64,000 nt of DNA from Ridgeia piscesae (taxonomy: Eukaryota; Annelida; Polychaeta; Sabellida; Siboglinidae): contig JAODUO010000131.1 in NCBI GenBank assembly GCA_025642075.2, forward strand, positions 143,501 to 207,500, read 5' to 3'. The translations under genes were made by a program, and so were the position numbers. Below are positions 30,368 to 44,400 of the stretch, piece by piece. The notes beneath the pieces were generated by a model that was given only the letters and a program-made list of their open reading frames with translations, was not told where the DNA came from and ran no database searches. Numbering within the stretch: the stretch's first letter is position 1; each line of letters starts with the position of its first letter.

Positions 30368-30418
30368 TGTGTGTGTGTCGTGTCGTGCGTGCGTGCGTGC
30401 GTGTGGTGTGCGTGGTGT

Positions 30419-30455
<37 letters not shown>

Positions 30456-30484
30456 CGTGTGTGGTGTGTGGTGTGTGTGTGTGT
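30337..30484 (+). repeat. (GT)n/(GTGC)n microsatellite
   Basis: Compound GT repeat with CGTGCGTG interruptions. Confidence 0.93.
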
Positions 30485-31638
30485 CCAATATGTGCATTAC
30501 ACATACACGTGTTAGCTGCCTGTGCTGTAATATAAATCTTCATTATGTTTATGAATTCGGCTCAGCATCAGACCACCAGTGCATTCATTTATCCATATCA
30601 TCATCGTGTAATCAATGAGTGCAAGAAATAAGTTAAGCGTTTGTTACGTTCAAGCACGTGTATCATATAGCGTAGTAACCCATTATTCTATCAGTTATAA
30701 CGCTTTCAAGTAGAGACACAACACGTTTTCACCATTTGCAATTATTCTATCCAAAACCAGTGAGACCACGATCCAATTTACAGTTTATTGAGGCCCCATA
30801 AAAACAATGGTGGGGCCCTGGGCAAGATCCCAGTTTGTCCTGCCCTAAATCGGTGACTAGTCGCATACAATGGATTGTCTGCTCTGCACCCAACTACGAC
30901 TTTACGTTGCGCCCAGATTTTATTTAGTACAGTTGCAAACCTTCCAAATTCAGCGTGCACTGCAGCTAAATATCAAATGTTACTTTGCACTGGAGAAAAC
31001 GTGGGACACATGAACCATTTTTATCGTTTGCAGCCAAAAATATAGTTTGTAAAATTAGCATTGTACCAAGGATCCTTGATTGTGCTATCACATAAATGTG
31101 TAATGACTTCAATGATGGTCTTGCAATTTGGGACGGTATTGTCAAGTTCCAAATATGCATAATATTAGCGGAAGCACGGCAGTGGCTCAAGGGACCCCCA
31201 AACAGTGAAGTTTTTTGAGGCGCTCTTGAATTGGAACATAACTTTTATATTTAAAACAGATCAATGAGTTTAACGTGTGAATTCCATTACCGTGAAAATC
31301 TGGCATGTTTGGTATGAGTCGTGATTAACACTTTAACTATAATTAAGATATGATATTCAGCCTTTTTCAATAATTGCATGTCACACATTATTATTCGTGG
31401 AGATCTGGACGAACATTTACATACACAGTACACACCAACAGCATAAAACTATGTGATTTATATTGTCTGCTTAGATCATACTGTCTATTGTCATTTTAGT
31501 TATATATGTAAGTTACATATAATTTCTAGTATCTTTCATACATTGTTAAACCAGTTTAGCTAAACAATTTATTGTCGTATTCACATGTGAAATTTTAGGA
31601 GATTTTAAACCAATTTTACACCGGTTCATAACAAGTGT

Positions 31639-32302
<664 letters not shown>

Positions 32303-32378
32303 ATGTTTACTCAGCTCACAAATTACATAAATATGTACAGATGCCAAATTAATGTCTTAATGTAATATGAATATTCAT

Positions 32379-32580
32379 ATAAAAGGCAAGTTCTTATATA
32401 GCGAAGGATGCTAGTACACATATCCACCACTGTCTATAGCCAGGTACTCATTTATACAGCTGAGTGAAATGGATTAATGTAGAGTGAAAAAATTGGGTTT
32501 TGACACCGCAGCACAGGGTTCGAACCCGGGTTCTCGTAGTCGAGAGTCCGAAACTCTACCCTGAGTCACTGCGCTCTACA
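32379..32580 (-). repeat. tRNA-derived SINE, uninterrupted copy
   Basis: On the minus strand: a head with CAGTGACTCAGGGTAGAG, B box GGTTCGAACCC, body CACTCTACATTAATCCATTTC then ACTCAGCTG, junction ACCTGGCTATAGACAG, and end CGCTATATAAGAACTTG. This copy shows the undisturbed form of the element that carries (TA)n at 17473. Confidence 0.8.
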
Positions 32581-32717
32581 TAAAACATATACATACAAAT
32601 ACAGTGTTGTCTGTTACTCTTATTAAGACAATAATACTCGCTCTCATAGGAGCCACAATAATTTCTTAGTTTAACACAAAATATATCAAGGAAAGTGCAC
32701 GGTGCATGGAATAAAAG

Positions 32718-32950
<233 letters not shown>

Positions 32951-33459
32951 AGATTACATGTATACATTATACATCATGAATGTAATGGAATATTAATAAC
33001 ATTAATTTTTAATACAGTGATACACACATAAGTATGTTGTACATATAAAGAAACATGCAATTCCATATGGTAATATAAAAACATATATAGTGATATAATA
33101 TGCTAATATATAAAACATATATCTAGTGATATATAACATAGCATTGACTAACAGAGTCGCCAACATATTCACCGATAAGTGTAATACTTCACCGTAATCT
33201 CGCAGTAGTCTTACACTCTCGTCGCGCCAAGTTGTGACGTCATGGGGGAACCAACCACAGGTCGAACCAACCACACCATACAAAACAACTTACGCGGACG
33301 TTGACGTATTTTACGTAATTTAGAACAATTGGAAAACACGTGAAATATTGAAAACAATGTACGTCATATCTTATTAATATTTCCAGGCGTAAAGTGTACA
33401 CTTTTATACAACACAATAACAATTAACCTGTGTACTTTGCAAATACGTATGCCATAATT

Positions 33460-33462
<3 letters not shown>

Positions 33463-33528
<66 letters not shown>
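33463..33528. repeat. (TA)n microsatellite
   Basis: Pure alternating TA of about 66 bp. Confidence 0.93.
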
Positions 33529-33531
<3 letters not shown>

Positions 33532-35938
33532 TTGAATTTGAGCATTGGTAGGCACAAGGGAATATAACATATAATAATATATTTTACATTACCGCGTCCA
33601 TTATTTGTAAAACATACACCCACGACCCACGTTTTTTTTATATTAAAATAGCTTTGACGCAACTTGTACGATTTTATATTGTCATAAACGATTTTATATT
33701 GACAGAAATCAAGACCATTCTATGCACGCTCAAGTAAACGTCTACATGTTAGTGCGTGGGGTTTCGGTAGGCAGCGCGTTTGTTTGTAAACGGCGTATAG
33801 GTCTGTGGTTGTTCCGTGGCGGACTTTCGTCCTGGGTAGCGGTCAACGGCGTAGATGGCGGTAGGAGTAAACCGAACAATCGGCTATCGTCTGACCGTAG
33901 CGAGATAAGACCGTAAACACAGAGCAGCTGCGTAATATCACCGTCTGGTGGCGTCTGACCCAGTGTCTCCAGCAAAAACGAGGTGTGTTCGTGCAACTGC
34001 ATGCCGTGCCGTGTTTACTCAACAACCGTCTTGTTTCTAGACTAGTTAGTCTCCTACAGTTTTCTGATATCGTCTTAAGTAATGTGTTTCCCAAATAATT
34101 TTCGTTCGTAAAATTAAGCTCAATATTCGCAAATGTGCTGTCTCTGAATCTGAATCCCAAATCTATTCCCTATCACTATAAAATAAAGCGATATTATAGC
34201 TACCTTTCGAAATAAAAACCCCAAGACATATTTGTTCGAAGTCTTTCACACCATAAACGGTCATTTGAGCTAAGGGTAAGCCTTGTGCGTCCCCTTTCAT
34301 CATTATACCTAATGATGAATGTATGTTGTTTGCATATCTGAGGTCAGATTTCTATCGAACGAGTGTTTATGATATCTATGCGGGCATGGACACATGAAAC
34401 TTTACCCGGAGCACGGGGATTAAAACGTACTTATTAACAGTTGTACGTTTATTTGGTCAGCATTTGTTCTCACAGTGACCACCCTTGATGACGTTCGTCA
34501 AGTGAGTGTATTTAAAAAGCTATTTATGTTTGTGCATAGTAAGAATTTTTCTCCTGTATACATTTAATATGACACCCAATTACAATTTCACGTTGTTAAT
34601 GCGTAATTTTTGATTTGCTGTTCTATGATACATTATTACCCAAATCACTATAATCACACCACATTACTGTGTGTTTGTAAAGCGCGGACGAACCGAATGA
34701 AGTGTTCCTTTACGCCTTTACTGTTGCGACAATCAGACAGACACGGTACTAAAGTATTTCAGATTTGTGGATAATCATGTTTTGTATCACATTTCAATGA
34801 AGTATGTATTAAATTCCTTTGTAATTGCATATTGAGCTATCTTACCTTATTAATTGTGTAATTAGATAAACAAACTATTTTGCTTGCCTGCATGCAATTA
34901 TCGCTTCTGCGTACTATGTCTTAAGAATAGCTATTGTGCTGACATTTTATTATCTGGTTCGCGAGTTGCGATATTGGACGAGCTAATATAATACCGCATT
35001 ATCAAACATAAAATGTTTCTGTACAAACTGAACAGAATTATGTGCTATGTTCACTGCAGGTTGTAGTTCCGTGAACAGTTGCATGAACAAAATCCATAAC
35101 AATATTTGTTTTAAGATAATAATAATAAATAACTATACAACTAATTTGTATAACGTTTGCTAGAATGAGGTAATCTCGATATGGCACTCCTGTATTTCTA
35201 TCTTCATATCTCACCATCTTGCGTTTAATAACACGCACGCCATACATGTTATCGTGGTTTTGTTATGTGATTTAAAACACCAATACTGACAGTCTTATAA
35301 TGTGGCCTTAAACCTCGTCCAAGTTATTTTTGTGATCGGTTTGGGAGAATTGTACAACCTTGCCCTTGTGACAACTCCCAATTTATTATCTTCATAATAT
35401 TGCCGATACTGTTATCTTATACAGCGGCAATTAACAATTGAGTTTTTCAAATTTGTGTGGTAGTGATTATGATGCTTAGTCGCTTTTATAACATATGTTA
35501 CAGTATCGTCAATACCGTGTCGTTTATAACAACATACAATGGCTAAGTCGTCTCGTTAATAATAATGCATTTTATTTTATATAGCACATCCATTATTGTT
35601 CGTGGCGCTTCACAACATATTACTATTACAAATACATAAAAAGGATATTTGTATACAATAAGACGAATATTAATATTTTTTAATGAAAAAATGTACGTAT
35701 ATGTATATGTATAACTAAAAGTAATACAATATTAAATAGCGTAGCGTTTCAAAAAATAAATAAATAATTTATTAGTCATAAAAATACATATTAATCAATC
35801 TAGCAAATAATTCCATAACAATAATACTGATAAATGAATATATATGTATGGTTAATAGTAATAAATAATTTAGTAAATGTTTAAAATATTAATAATAATA
35901 ATAATTACGTATAATATATATAATAAATAAATAAATAA

Positions 35939-35990
<52 letters not shown>

Positions 35991-37632
35991 ATAATAGTAA
36001 TAAATAATTTAGTAACAAATCTTGTTACGCGTCTTTAAACAACTCGCAAGTTTTATTTATCTGTTTGATAGAACAATTATATGCGTCTTGGTATATCCGA
36101 AGTTCCTACTTGATACGCGTGTTATTTGCCTATGGATAACAGCCAATTTATTATCATGATTCAAAATATGTATTGCTGTTATATTTATTTCAACAGCACT
36201 TGGGTTACGATCTTAGTAGTTTTGTAATGTAAAGTTTAACAGATTCCAATGTGTTATCTCGATGTTCGTGTTATATGCATGTGGATAACTACCAGTGCAT
36301 TCTCGAGTGGGTTGACGGTCCATTGTTTTGGTTTTATTAGTATTACCTAAATGTGTTACACGTATGTGCACTGTTTTGATAACTTTGCTGTGGTTGTTAT
36401 TAATATTATTCACCGATTCGTACGTCGTGATTTTGATACTATGGCTGTACGATTCCAACATAATGATTTGGGAAGTCGTTTTTATTTGTCAGTGTATGCC
36501 ACGTTGCAGCTCGACCACAGTATCACGTTCAAGGAGACGGGATAGTTGGACTAACGTTCATTACAATTATATAGACTATTATATGTTGGTGTTGTGGCTT
36601 GACGATACGAAATTCAGAATTAATTGAGTCAAATATAAAGCACACGAGAGGTTATTGTTATATAAACTGTTCATGCATACTTCCAATAAAGTCTGTTTTG
36701 TATATTTCTGCTTGCGTATTTCTATTAACGCACAGTCAAACGTCCTGTTCGTAACACATGCTGAAGAGCCAAGTGAACAACATTAATTTATTGTATTCTA
36801 AGCACTAATTATTAAGATACCAAAATTAAACAAACACAATACAATGTTATCAATTATGTTATATATTAATTATTTTACGGGCGCGCACACACGCGCACCC
36901 ACGCACGTACTCTCTCGCTCACTCATTCACTCACGTATAGGACTAAACGGAGATGGCAGTTCAACAACAGGTTTATCTTTATATAATACACATCGGTTCC
37001 TTCCTTACTACTGGCTAATAAGTCATCTGCTCAGAAATGGTCGAGTGAATCGAGACGGATATTCGCAACATTCACAAAGTCCATCTTTATGTCAACAATT
37101 GTTTTAATTATAATCTGTATTTATACACCATCAAATCATGGGTTAGTGACTCATTCGCGGGTGTTTATAATGCAAATTATATATAAGTAAATGTAAATAA
37201 ATGCAATAAATGTATAACACATAAAATCGACTGAAAAGTGGATTGTTGATAAAGCAAAATTCAAGATTATATAAACAGACGTATGCGTAGTGAAATCATG
37301 GGTAAATGAAATGCAAAGATTACATTAATAAATAAAAAGTAAGAAATAAGTAGGCTAAATTAAATTGAGCAGATACTGAAATGAAATGGTTAGAAAAGAA
37401 ATATCTCCAGTGATTTCCTCGATCGTACTAATTGAGTCTATCCCGACCTTGCGGGATCGTGCACGTGATCTGGGCATCATATCCCGCGTCTTAGTTCCGT
37501 TGTGGTCACCCTGTACACCGTACCTTCCAGGGGCGGTTCCCATCAGTGGTACGTCGACCAATAGCACCAACATCGGCGTCGATCGAGTGCCGCCCGTCGG
37601 CCAATGGCCGCCGACGCCCGGTCGCCGAGCCC

Positions 37633-37638
37633 TATAAA
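37633..37638 (+). promoter_or_regulatory. TATA box of the haemoglobin linker gene
   Basis: TATAAA 66 bases before the linker ATG, in a GC-rich stretch (GAGCCCTATAAAGGGGGCC). With transcription starting about 30 bases on, the 5' UTR would be about 35 nt with no intron. Confidence 0.65.
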
Positions 37639-37698
37639 GGGGGCCGGCTCTCGGTATGGCTCATCCTCCTTCGTCCCCGGAACAGAAGAGGGAGCAAC

Positions 37699-40615
37699 AT
37701 GAGGCGCTTGTTAGCGCTACTGGCGGTGGTGGCGGCCGCTCACGGCTACTCCAGTCACCTGAACGCAGACCATGTCCACGACCAAGACTACCCGTACGCC
37801 ATGGGCGCAGCAGCCACACCAGAGGCGAAGCGCGAGACGGCAATCAGCAGCATCGAGCTGGAGGTGAGCGCCGACGCCAACGACCTCCGCATGAACCAGC
37901 TGCAGGGACAGCTGGACGAACTCGCCGAAGAGGTCGAGGGCCTGTCGAGCGTGTCGACCAACATGAAGCCTCAGCTATACTACATGCGTTATCTCAGGGG
38001 TGAGTTGATGTTCGTTTTTTTGTGTTTGGTTTGTTCACTTAGGGTTACTTCCTCCTTTTTCGGGTGTCTGGGGACGAGGTATGTCCATCTAATACGATCT
38101 TTCGCAATTTATTTGTCAATATGAAGCCTCAGCTTTATTACAAGTGTTTGTTCAACGGCGATTAGACAGTCATTGTTGACTTTGCATTGCTTATTTAGGC
38201 TTAGTTCCTCCCGTTTCTTTTTGTGCTATCGGGCGATGAATTTTCTCCATCTGACACGACCTTTCGAAATGTCGCTGACTTCATTTAAGGTGATTTCCAT
38301 TTCCGCCAGATGTTCGTTAAATTGTTGGCGCCAGGTCTTAACATCATAGAAAGGAGGTTCAGTGAGAACGTGAGAATTATCATTCGAAACTTTGATGGTA
38401 CTATTTAATATTACGGTCTGTGTTTTAAGCTTTCCGAATATATTGACAAGTACAATTACTATTGTTGCAGCTGATCGATGATGTTTTGCCGAAACATGCT
38501 TAGGGAGTCTACAAATACTGTCTTTTAAATAACAACTAACAGTGCATGACCGAATTTTTTATTTTATGTATTTCAAAATTGTTTACGGTTTCAAAACTTA
38601 AATGAGGTTAGTCATTTATTTATCAAGAAACAACATAAACAAATGCTTGAAAAAGTTTTAACTACCTGTGTGTAAGCGGTAACCATGTTCAAAAGCCAAT
38701 AATTTAAAAAAAAAGTATGCATAATTTTCGAGACATCCAGCGATAACGTTGTAGATGGCATAATTACATTTACAATGAAGTAGAAAAACATGAAATTCCG
38801 AGGATGGAACTCCAGGTATAGACTTTTGAAATATTTTGTCTTCCAAGTTCTCTCCAACCGTCCGGGTAAATTAAAAAAAGTCTAAATCCGCTAAGACACA
38901 TGTAAAACATCAGCCCGTAACACGCAAAAAAATAATAAATACTAATATAACGTAATACGATATAGTATGTGTCGTGACCGGTGGAGGCTGTCGACTGACG
39001 GGTGGTTGTGTTGCTACAGGTAACGGCTGTGGCAAGGGCCAGTTCCAGTGTCTGCAGGCTTCTGACGAGGTTCCGCAGTGCATTGCCGACATGGCGGTGT
39101 GCGACGGAGTTAAGGATTGCAAGAACGGCAACGATGAGATCCCAAGCATCTGCAGTAAGTGCTTCTCGCAGCATACGTGTGCACGTACCTACTCGTATAA
39201 GCGCTCGACGGAAGGCCTAATTTCTTGTGTAATACAAACGCAAGTGAATCTCGTTTCCCGTCCGTTTTGAGCGATACAAAGTCAAAATTACTGCAAAAAG
39301 CAAACAATTAAAAAAATTATACTTATCTGCGTAACAGTTCTCACATTCTAGATGTGTTTTTGTTGGGTTGAAATCTATACAACTTAAAACGGAGGTTTAA
39401 CTGCTTCGACCGGATCATGAATGAAAATGAAAAAATAACATAAAAACAATATGGCGGCAGACGAGACTTGCAGACGAGACTACATCGAATGCTGAGAACA
39501 CATCGATACATAATGGATGATTGTCGATCTGTAATGAACAAAATACATTTACGAGCACTTCTGATTGCGACGGTCGTATCTGAGTTCTGGGGTGGTGTTC
39601 TTGCAGACAACCACACACCCGTTGGCAGCAGCTGGGGTGGTGACCTGGAGTGGGTGGGATGCGCCGCTCACCGCAGCAAGCGCGTCTACATCGTGATCAC
39701 CCGCGCCTGGCAAGATAGCTACATGCCGTCCGTACAAAAGGTCAGTATTTTACATCCGGGCTTCCAACCAGATTTTACATCCGGGCTCTTCACCAGCTTT
39801 TACCAGCTTGCCATCAAAACTTTGCAGTTCGGGTGGCATGTAAACGTTTATAATAAGAAGAAGATTTATAAAGCGCCACCAACGTAGACGTGTACGTCCA
39901 TTTGGAAGCGCTAAAATTCACGAAGTAGAATATAAAAACGGGGAAGGTCAATTTCTGTCATTGACGCTAATGGGAGTTTAGAGAATGGATTTATCACATA
40001 GGTACGAATGATTTTAAGACGACAGCCTTTTTGGTTTGATTAACGTTATTGTAACCAGGGACGCTGCCATAGTAAGATGCAATAACATTGAGTTGTATAG
40101 GAAGTTAATTTCATTTTGAATGTTTCTCAGTATATAAAGGTTTCCAAAGACAGCCATGTCTTTTCTAGACTACATTTTACGAGGAACATCCCGTATTTTG
40201 AGAACAACAAATGACAGCAACCGATGAATTAAAAAAAAACCGTATTGAACGAAACACTGACATACCCGACTTCTGTAGATACTGAGAACGTTTTTAAACC
40301 GGTTTTTATTGCACATGTATACCATCGTCAATGTTGCAACTGCCTCCGCTGGTGAAATAAACAAAACTGTCTGATCCCCAGGTGGCTGCAACGCTTGTCT
40401 TCTCGTGGGTCGAGGACGGCAGGACGATGACAAACACAGAACAGGTTGAGGGACACTACTGCTTCGGTGCTCACGCGCTCAAGCTGACGGCTTCGAACGG
40501 TCACGTCGCGGCTGACATCGAATGCAGCTTCACCGATGACAACCATTGCCACGGCAAGCTCTACAAGGCAGCGACGGGTACACTGTGCTCGAGGATCGTT
40601 CTTACTCGCCAGTAA
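37699..40615 (+). CDS. Extracellular giant haemoglobin (erythrocruorin) linker chain
   Basis: Four exons join in phase: 37699-37999, 39020-39154, 39607-39740 and 40382-40615 (TAA), giving 267 residues. Order: signal peptide (MRRLLALLAVVAAAHG), an acidic helical region with heptad pattern at about 55-95 (MNQLQGQLDELAEEVEGLSS) expected to form a trimeric coiled coil, an LDL-receptor class A module at 104-145 with six Cys (104, 111, 121, 128, 134, 145) and calcium-site residues CDGVKDC..GNDE, then a beta-rich C-terminal domain with Cys in VGCAAHR, HYCFG, IECSF, NHCHG and TLCSR. This is the family layout. Linkers carry no haem; they hold the dodecamers of annelid hexagonal-bilayer haemoglobin together and are secreted into blood. 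The exon-2 boundaries coincide with the LDL-A module. AATAAA lies at 40818-40823. No globin gene is in the window. Intron 1 holds a decayed copy of the end of exon 1. Confidence 0.93.
37960..38330 (+). repeat. Tandem duplication spanning the linker exon-1 donor
   Basis: ATGAAGCCTCAGCT at 37963 (end of exon 1) recurs at 38121 in CAATATGAAGCCTCAGCTTT. The intron text that follows the exon (CACTTAGGGTTACTTCCTCC, then GGACGAGGTATGTCCATCTA) recurs in degenerate form as ATTTAGGCTTAGTTCCTCCC then CGATGAATTTTCTCCATCTG. The unit is about 160-170 bp. The second copy has lost the donor (CAAGTGTTTG for CAGGGGTGAG). Confidence 0.7.
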
Positions 40616-40619
40616 CCAG

Positions 40620-40690
40620 GTCAGTCACGTGATTTTTACTTTAAAACGAGGCAACCAGTCACGTGATTTTTACTTTAAAACGAGGCAACA
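40620..40690 (+). repeat. Two tandem copies of a 34-bp unit in the linker 3' UTR
   Basis: CAGTCACGTGATTTTTACTT plus TAAAACGAGGCAAC occurs twice in direct succession, starting six bases after the stop. The copies are identical. Confidence 0.93.
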
Positions 40691-40829
40691 TGTTATTGGT
40701 TTTCCTGGCTTCCGATTAAATCGGCTGCGATTACACATACCGTGTTTTTATACTCAACAGCCATTTATATAACTTCCTGCAGGCTTGGATCAACCATTTC
40801 CTGACATCCTTTGTTCCAATAAATAAGCT

Positions 40830-43800
40830 CAACATTGGCAAGCATGCTTTCTTTGTAGCAGTGCAGTTAACTCCCTATCACTATAAATTCCTTTGCAACT
40901 GTAGCAATCTTTCGTAAAAACTTGAGACAAATATATTTGAAAGCACTTTTCACCTTAAACGTTCGACGGTACCATGCTTCAGTAACAGCTCTTGCCTGTG
41001 CCCAGTTTACAATTATGCTTGTTTGGATGTTGTTCCTCTTAGCTATTCCCCGAAGATATAAGTGATAGAAGTTTTTTTTATTGATTAAACACTTTTTAAG
41101 ACTAGACTAAATATGCTGAAGGTTTATAAATATAGACCCTACTACTCGCGAAACAGCGTATAATAATCCGGTAGCAATGTTCGCAATTCAACACTTTCAA
41201 CCCCGCAGCACGTTCAAGCAACAACAACAAAAAACACCGAATTTCAAAACGTTGTATTTGCATTTTAGCACAGGCAAGCTAGTTAACCGCAATACGCTTC
41301 CATGTTAAACAATTCCCCGCGTTCAACACAGCAGACACCCTGTTACAAATAGAACATACGTTTAACTCCATGCACGATGTCTGTTTCAGAATTACCACTC
41401 AAGAATTCTTACGAGCTCTGCCAGCACTCATGCGCGTGCATTGTTTTACGAACAGTTGTCGGGCCTCAGATTAACTAGTAATTTAACAAACTACAGCGCC
41501 ATTCCAGTCGGGAATGTCTGAAACTATCGTCAGTTTATCATACGTCGGTGTTTCGTCATTTCACGTCGGCGAAAGGTCTCCTGTCTGGGGCGAGAGAAGC
41601 CACGCCCTAGGGGGGACTCCTTTCCGCGTGCCTTGACCGCGCGAGGCGTCCGGCGGCCATGTGCAGTCTTCGTAAAACAATGCACGGCGAACCCGAAACG
41701 ACTCCGGGAGTGGAGCAAGCGGACAGAGGATGGCCGGTACAATCGAGCCGAGATAACACCTTCCGGGGAAGGAGACGATTCGCCGACCTACATTCGTCGC
41801 ACCCGGGACAGAAACAGCCGAGTTCCGATCTACAAAAAACATTCAATTTACATAACGGCAGGGAGAGCGGTTACCATGACGACGCTCCGTCGTCGCGTGA
41901 CGCGTAAACGGGGGGTTGCGGGGCTTGGGTTTCGGCAGACGATATTCGAATAGTCGCGCTTTAAAAGCTCGTGTGTATAGATAGGTAGAAGAGAAACGGT
42001 TGCCCCCGTAGGGTATTTTTCTGAATACCGCAAACGTCAAAGCCGCTCATGGGACAAAAAACAGTGGTAAAACTAATGCAGTATTCGGCGAATCCCAACA
42101 GCCCCGAATATTCGAAATTCGCTGCCGAAAACCCGACACCCCAGTCTCCCGTGCGCCCACGTGACGCCGCGGGGCAAACCGTCGACGTACAACTGTGATA
42201 CGCTTGTTCAGAACAAGGCTGAATGTAGACATTGTTTGTATATGTTGATATGTTCACATGTGTAAATATACGCGCGTATAGGTTCTAATTTATGTACACC
42301 CAAGACACGAATGCAATAAAATGTCAATTTTTGTTTTAAGAACATCGTTGTTCGATGATTTACTCTGCCTGCCTCGCTTCCCTGTCAGCCAGAAACGTCC
42401 TCCGTCAGCGTGCCGTCTTCCTCCGACTTTATAAACTCCGTTTCAACGCAGTCCTACCACCCCCAGTCTTGGTCACATATGCCACCATAATCCACATGTC
42501 AACACTACATCAATAAATACACCAATTCTGTTTTAATCCTACAGGTTACCAACCGTAAACTTCCACGGTGTATAGGCCCTATATTACACAATAACTATCT
42601 GTAAGGGTTCCTTAAAAACTGCCAAGACTTATCATAACTATTTTGGTTGCATTATCATTGTATTATTACTATTACTGTGCATTGATAATATTTGCATAAT
42701 GTACAATAATCATGAAGACATAACTTTTAAAACGCTATCAAAAGTGCAAAAACACCCAGCTAGCCAATTAATGATTACTTATATTATTCATATGTCCAAT
42801 TACAGACTATTAGCCAGCGTTGTAACTTGAAACTGGAAGTTACTATCTGGAACTTAGGAACGTTGAGTATCAACGCATATTAAGGTTAATTCGCCGCAGA
42901 ATTATTGCCAGTAGGCTCTAAAGTTTGTTTTGAAACTGAATATGGAAACTTTCAAATTTCGAACTGCTGCCGTAAATCGCCAATCAGTTCTGCGATGTCT
43001 CGAGCAATGCTGAAAACCCGCCTAAATCGTGCTTCACTACGAAGCACGATTTAGGCGGGTTTTCGTAGTGAAACTGTTTTCAAACCGTTACAATGTTGCA
43101 GTCTTTGAGATACTCCTGCAAAGCAGCTTTGTAATATCTAAATTGTTGCGATATCGTTGTGCTTAGCAGTAAACGAACGTGCAAACAAAGCAGCGAAATC
43201 GGCGAATTGAACACTGTTAGTTATCTATCACACCGACAAACACCCGGTTGGCATTTTGATATGCCGCCCGCATTCTCTTCTCCACAAAATTATCTGGTTA
43301 ACTTGAAATGTAGAAAGTATCATTTCTGACCATGAATTGTGAAAGGCAACAACTTTGTGTTAATACGTCATCGAACACATTACTAAGCACAGTCTGTCTT
43401 CCATGAAGCTGTACGTGTAACGTTTTTAAATGTCTAAAAGTGAGTGTCAGACGTCTAAGCAGAGCTATTAGATAGGAGATGGGGCACTTCCCCATCGATG
43501 GCACCAAACGCGTAATGATCTCGCTCAATCTCGTCGTTTAATAGGGTTTAAGTTTTGATCCCATCCGTGTGAGGGCGCCCAGTGTTGAATAGTCCAGCTC
43601 GGATGTATTAGCTCTGGAGCCTGGGCTAAGCCTAACTTGAAACTAAGTTTGGCGGAGAAATGAAATTATTCGTAATAACGTAGTCGGAAATGACGTTACC
43701 TGTCCGTTAACTTACACCACATTACGTCACGATGGCGTCGCAATCAGACGTGCAACAAGTTATGCGAGTTTATAAATGTAAGATTTGATTAAAACAAATA

Positions 43801-44290
43801 CAGTAGTGTCAAATCGACAGCGGTTCTGAAGTTCTCGCTGCTAAAACCTTCAATAGCACCCATTCCTCTCACGTCGAGCTGACATGGGTGATGAAACAAC
43901 AATTCTGGTGGCCAAAAATAATCTTCAAAAGCACCTCCTGCCCCACTGGATCCACCGTTGTCATTCTTGCTAAAATAAATTTTTGAAGAGCATGAAGGTG
44001 GTTTTGGTTAGCCTCAAGGGAGGTCCACTTTGATGTTTTATGCCCCCACCCCCATACTTAATCTCGTGACAAACAATCTAAATTGAATATACCATCAAGA
44101 TACCTATCAAAAATTGAAAAATCTGATGCCTCGGTAGCCTACTATATACATATATAAAACTGGTTGCACAATGACTTAGTAAGAAAAAGCACACCTTGAG
44201 AAATGTCTGATGGAGTAAGCATCACACTTTTACGGTGAAAATCAAACTTTCATTACAAACTATGTAATCGTCAAGAACATATTATTACTG
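40830..44290. other. Intergenic DNA between linker and SURF2
   Basis: No gene is supported. A CpG-rich patch at 41520-42260 has open frames on both strands without a recognisable domain. An imperfect inverted repeat (TTTCGGCAG..CGA..TTCGAATA) lies at about 41930-41952 and 42100-42140. The rest is AT-rich. Confidence 0.5.
43012..43064. repeat. Perfect hairpin, 24-bp arms and 5-nt loop
   Basis: Arm 43012-43035 (GAAAACCCGCCTAAATCGTG then CTTC), loop ACTAC, arm 43041-43064. The following CGTAGTG can also pair with the loop region, allowing an alternative fold. Confidence 0.95.
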
Positions 44291-44291
44291 T

Positions 44292-44297
44292 ATTTTA
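44292..44297 (-). terminator. SURF2 polyadenylation signal
   Basis: TTTATT on the plus strand reads AATAAA on the minus strand, about 105 bases after the SURF2 stop. Confidence 0.65.
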
Positions 44298-44400
44298 TTG
44301 TTTCACATAATGAACCTTTGTTGTTGATAACACTGCAGCCAGTGGCAAAATGTTACAACCACAATTATTGTCTCTCCCACAATGTTGTCCTCTGTACAGT

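Noticed and set aside
29934..30515. 193-codon plus frame
   Set aside because: Ends in (GT)n; the unique part has no recognisable domain, splice pattern or composition of coding DNA.
33742..34160. Minus-strand frames of 86 and 105 codons in a less AT-rich patch
   Set aside because: Two overlapping frames without recognisable motifs; could be an unrecognised first exon but there is no support.
41520..42260. CpG-rich patch with frames on both strands
   Set aside because: No frame dominates and no domain is visible; possibly a promoter or old repeat, but not called as a gene.
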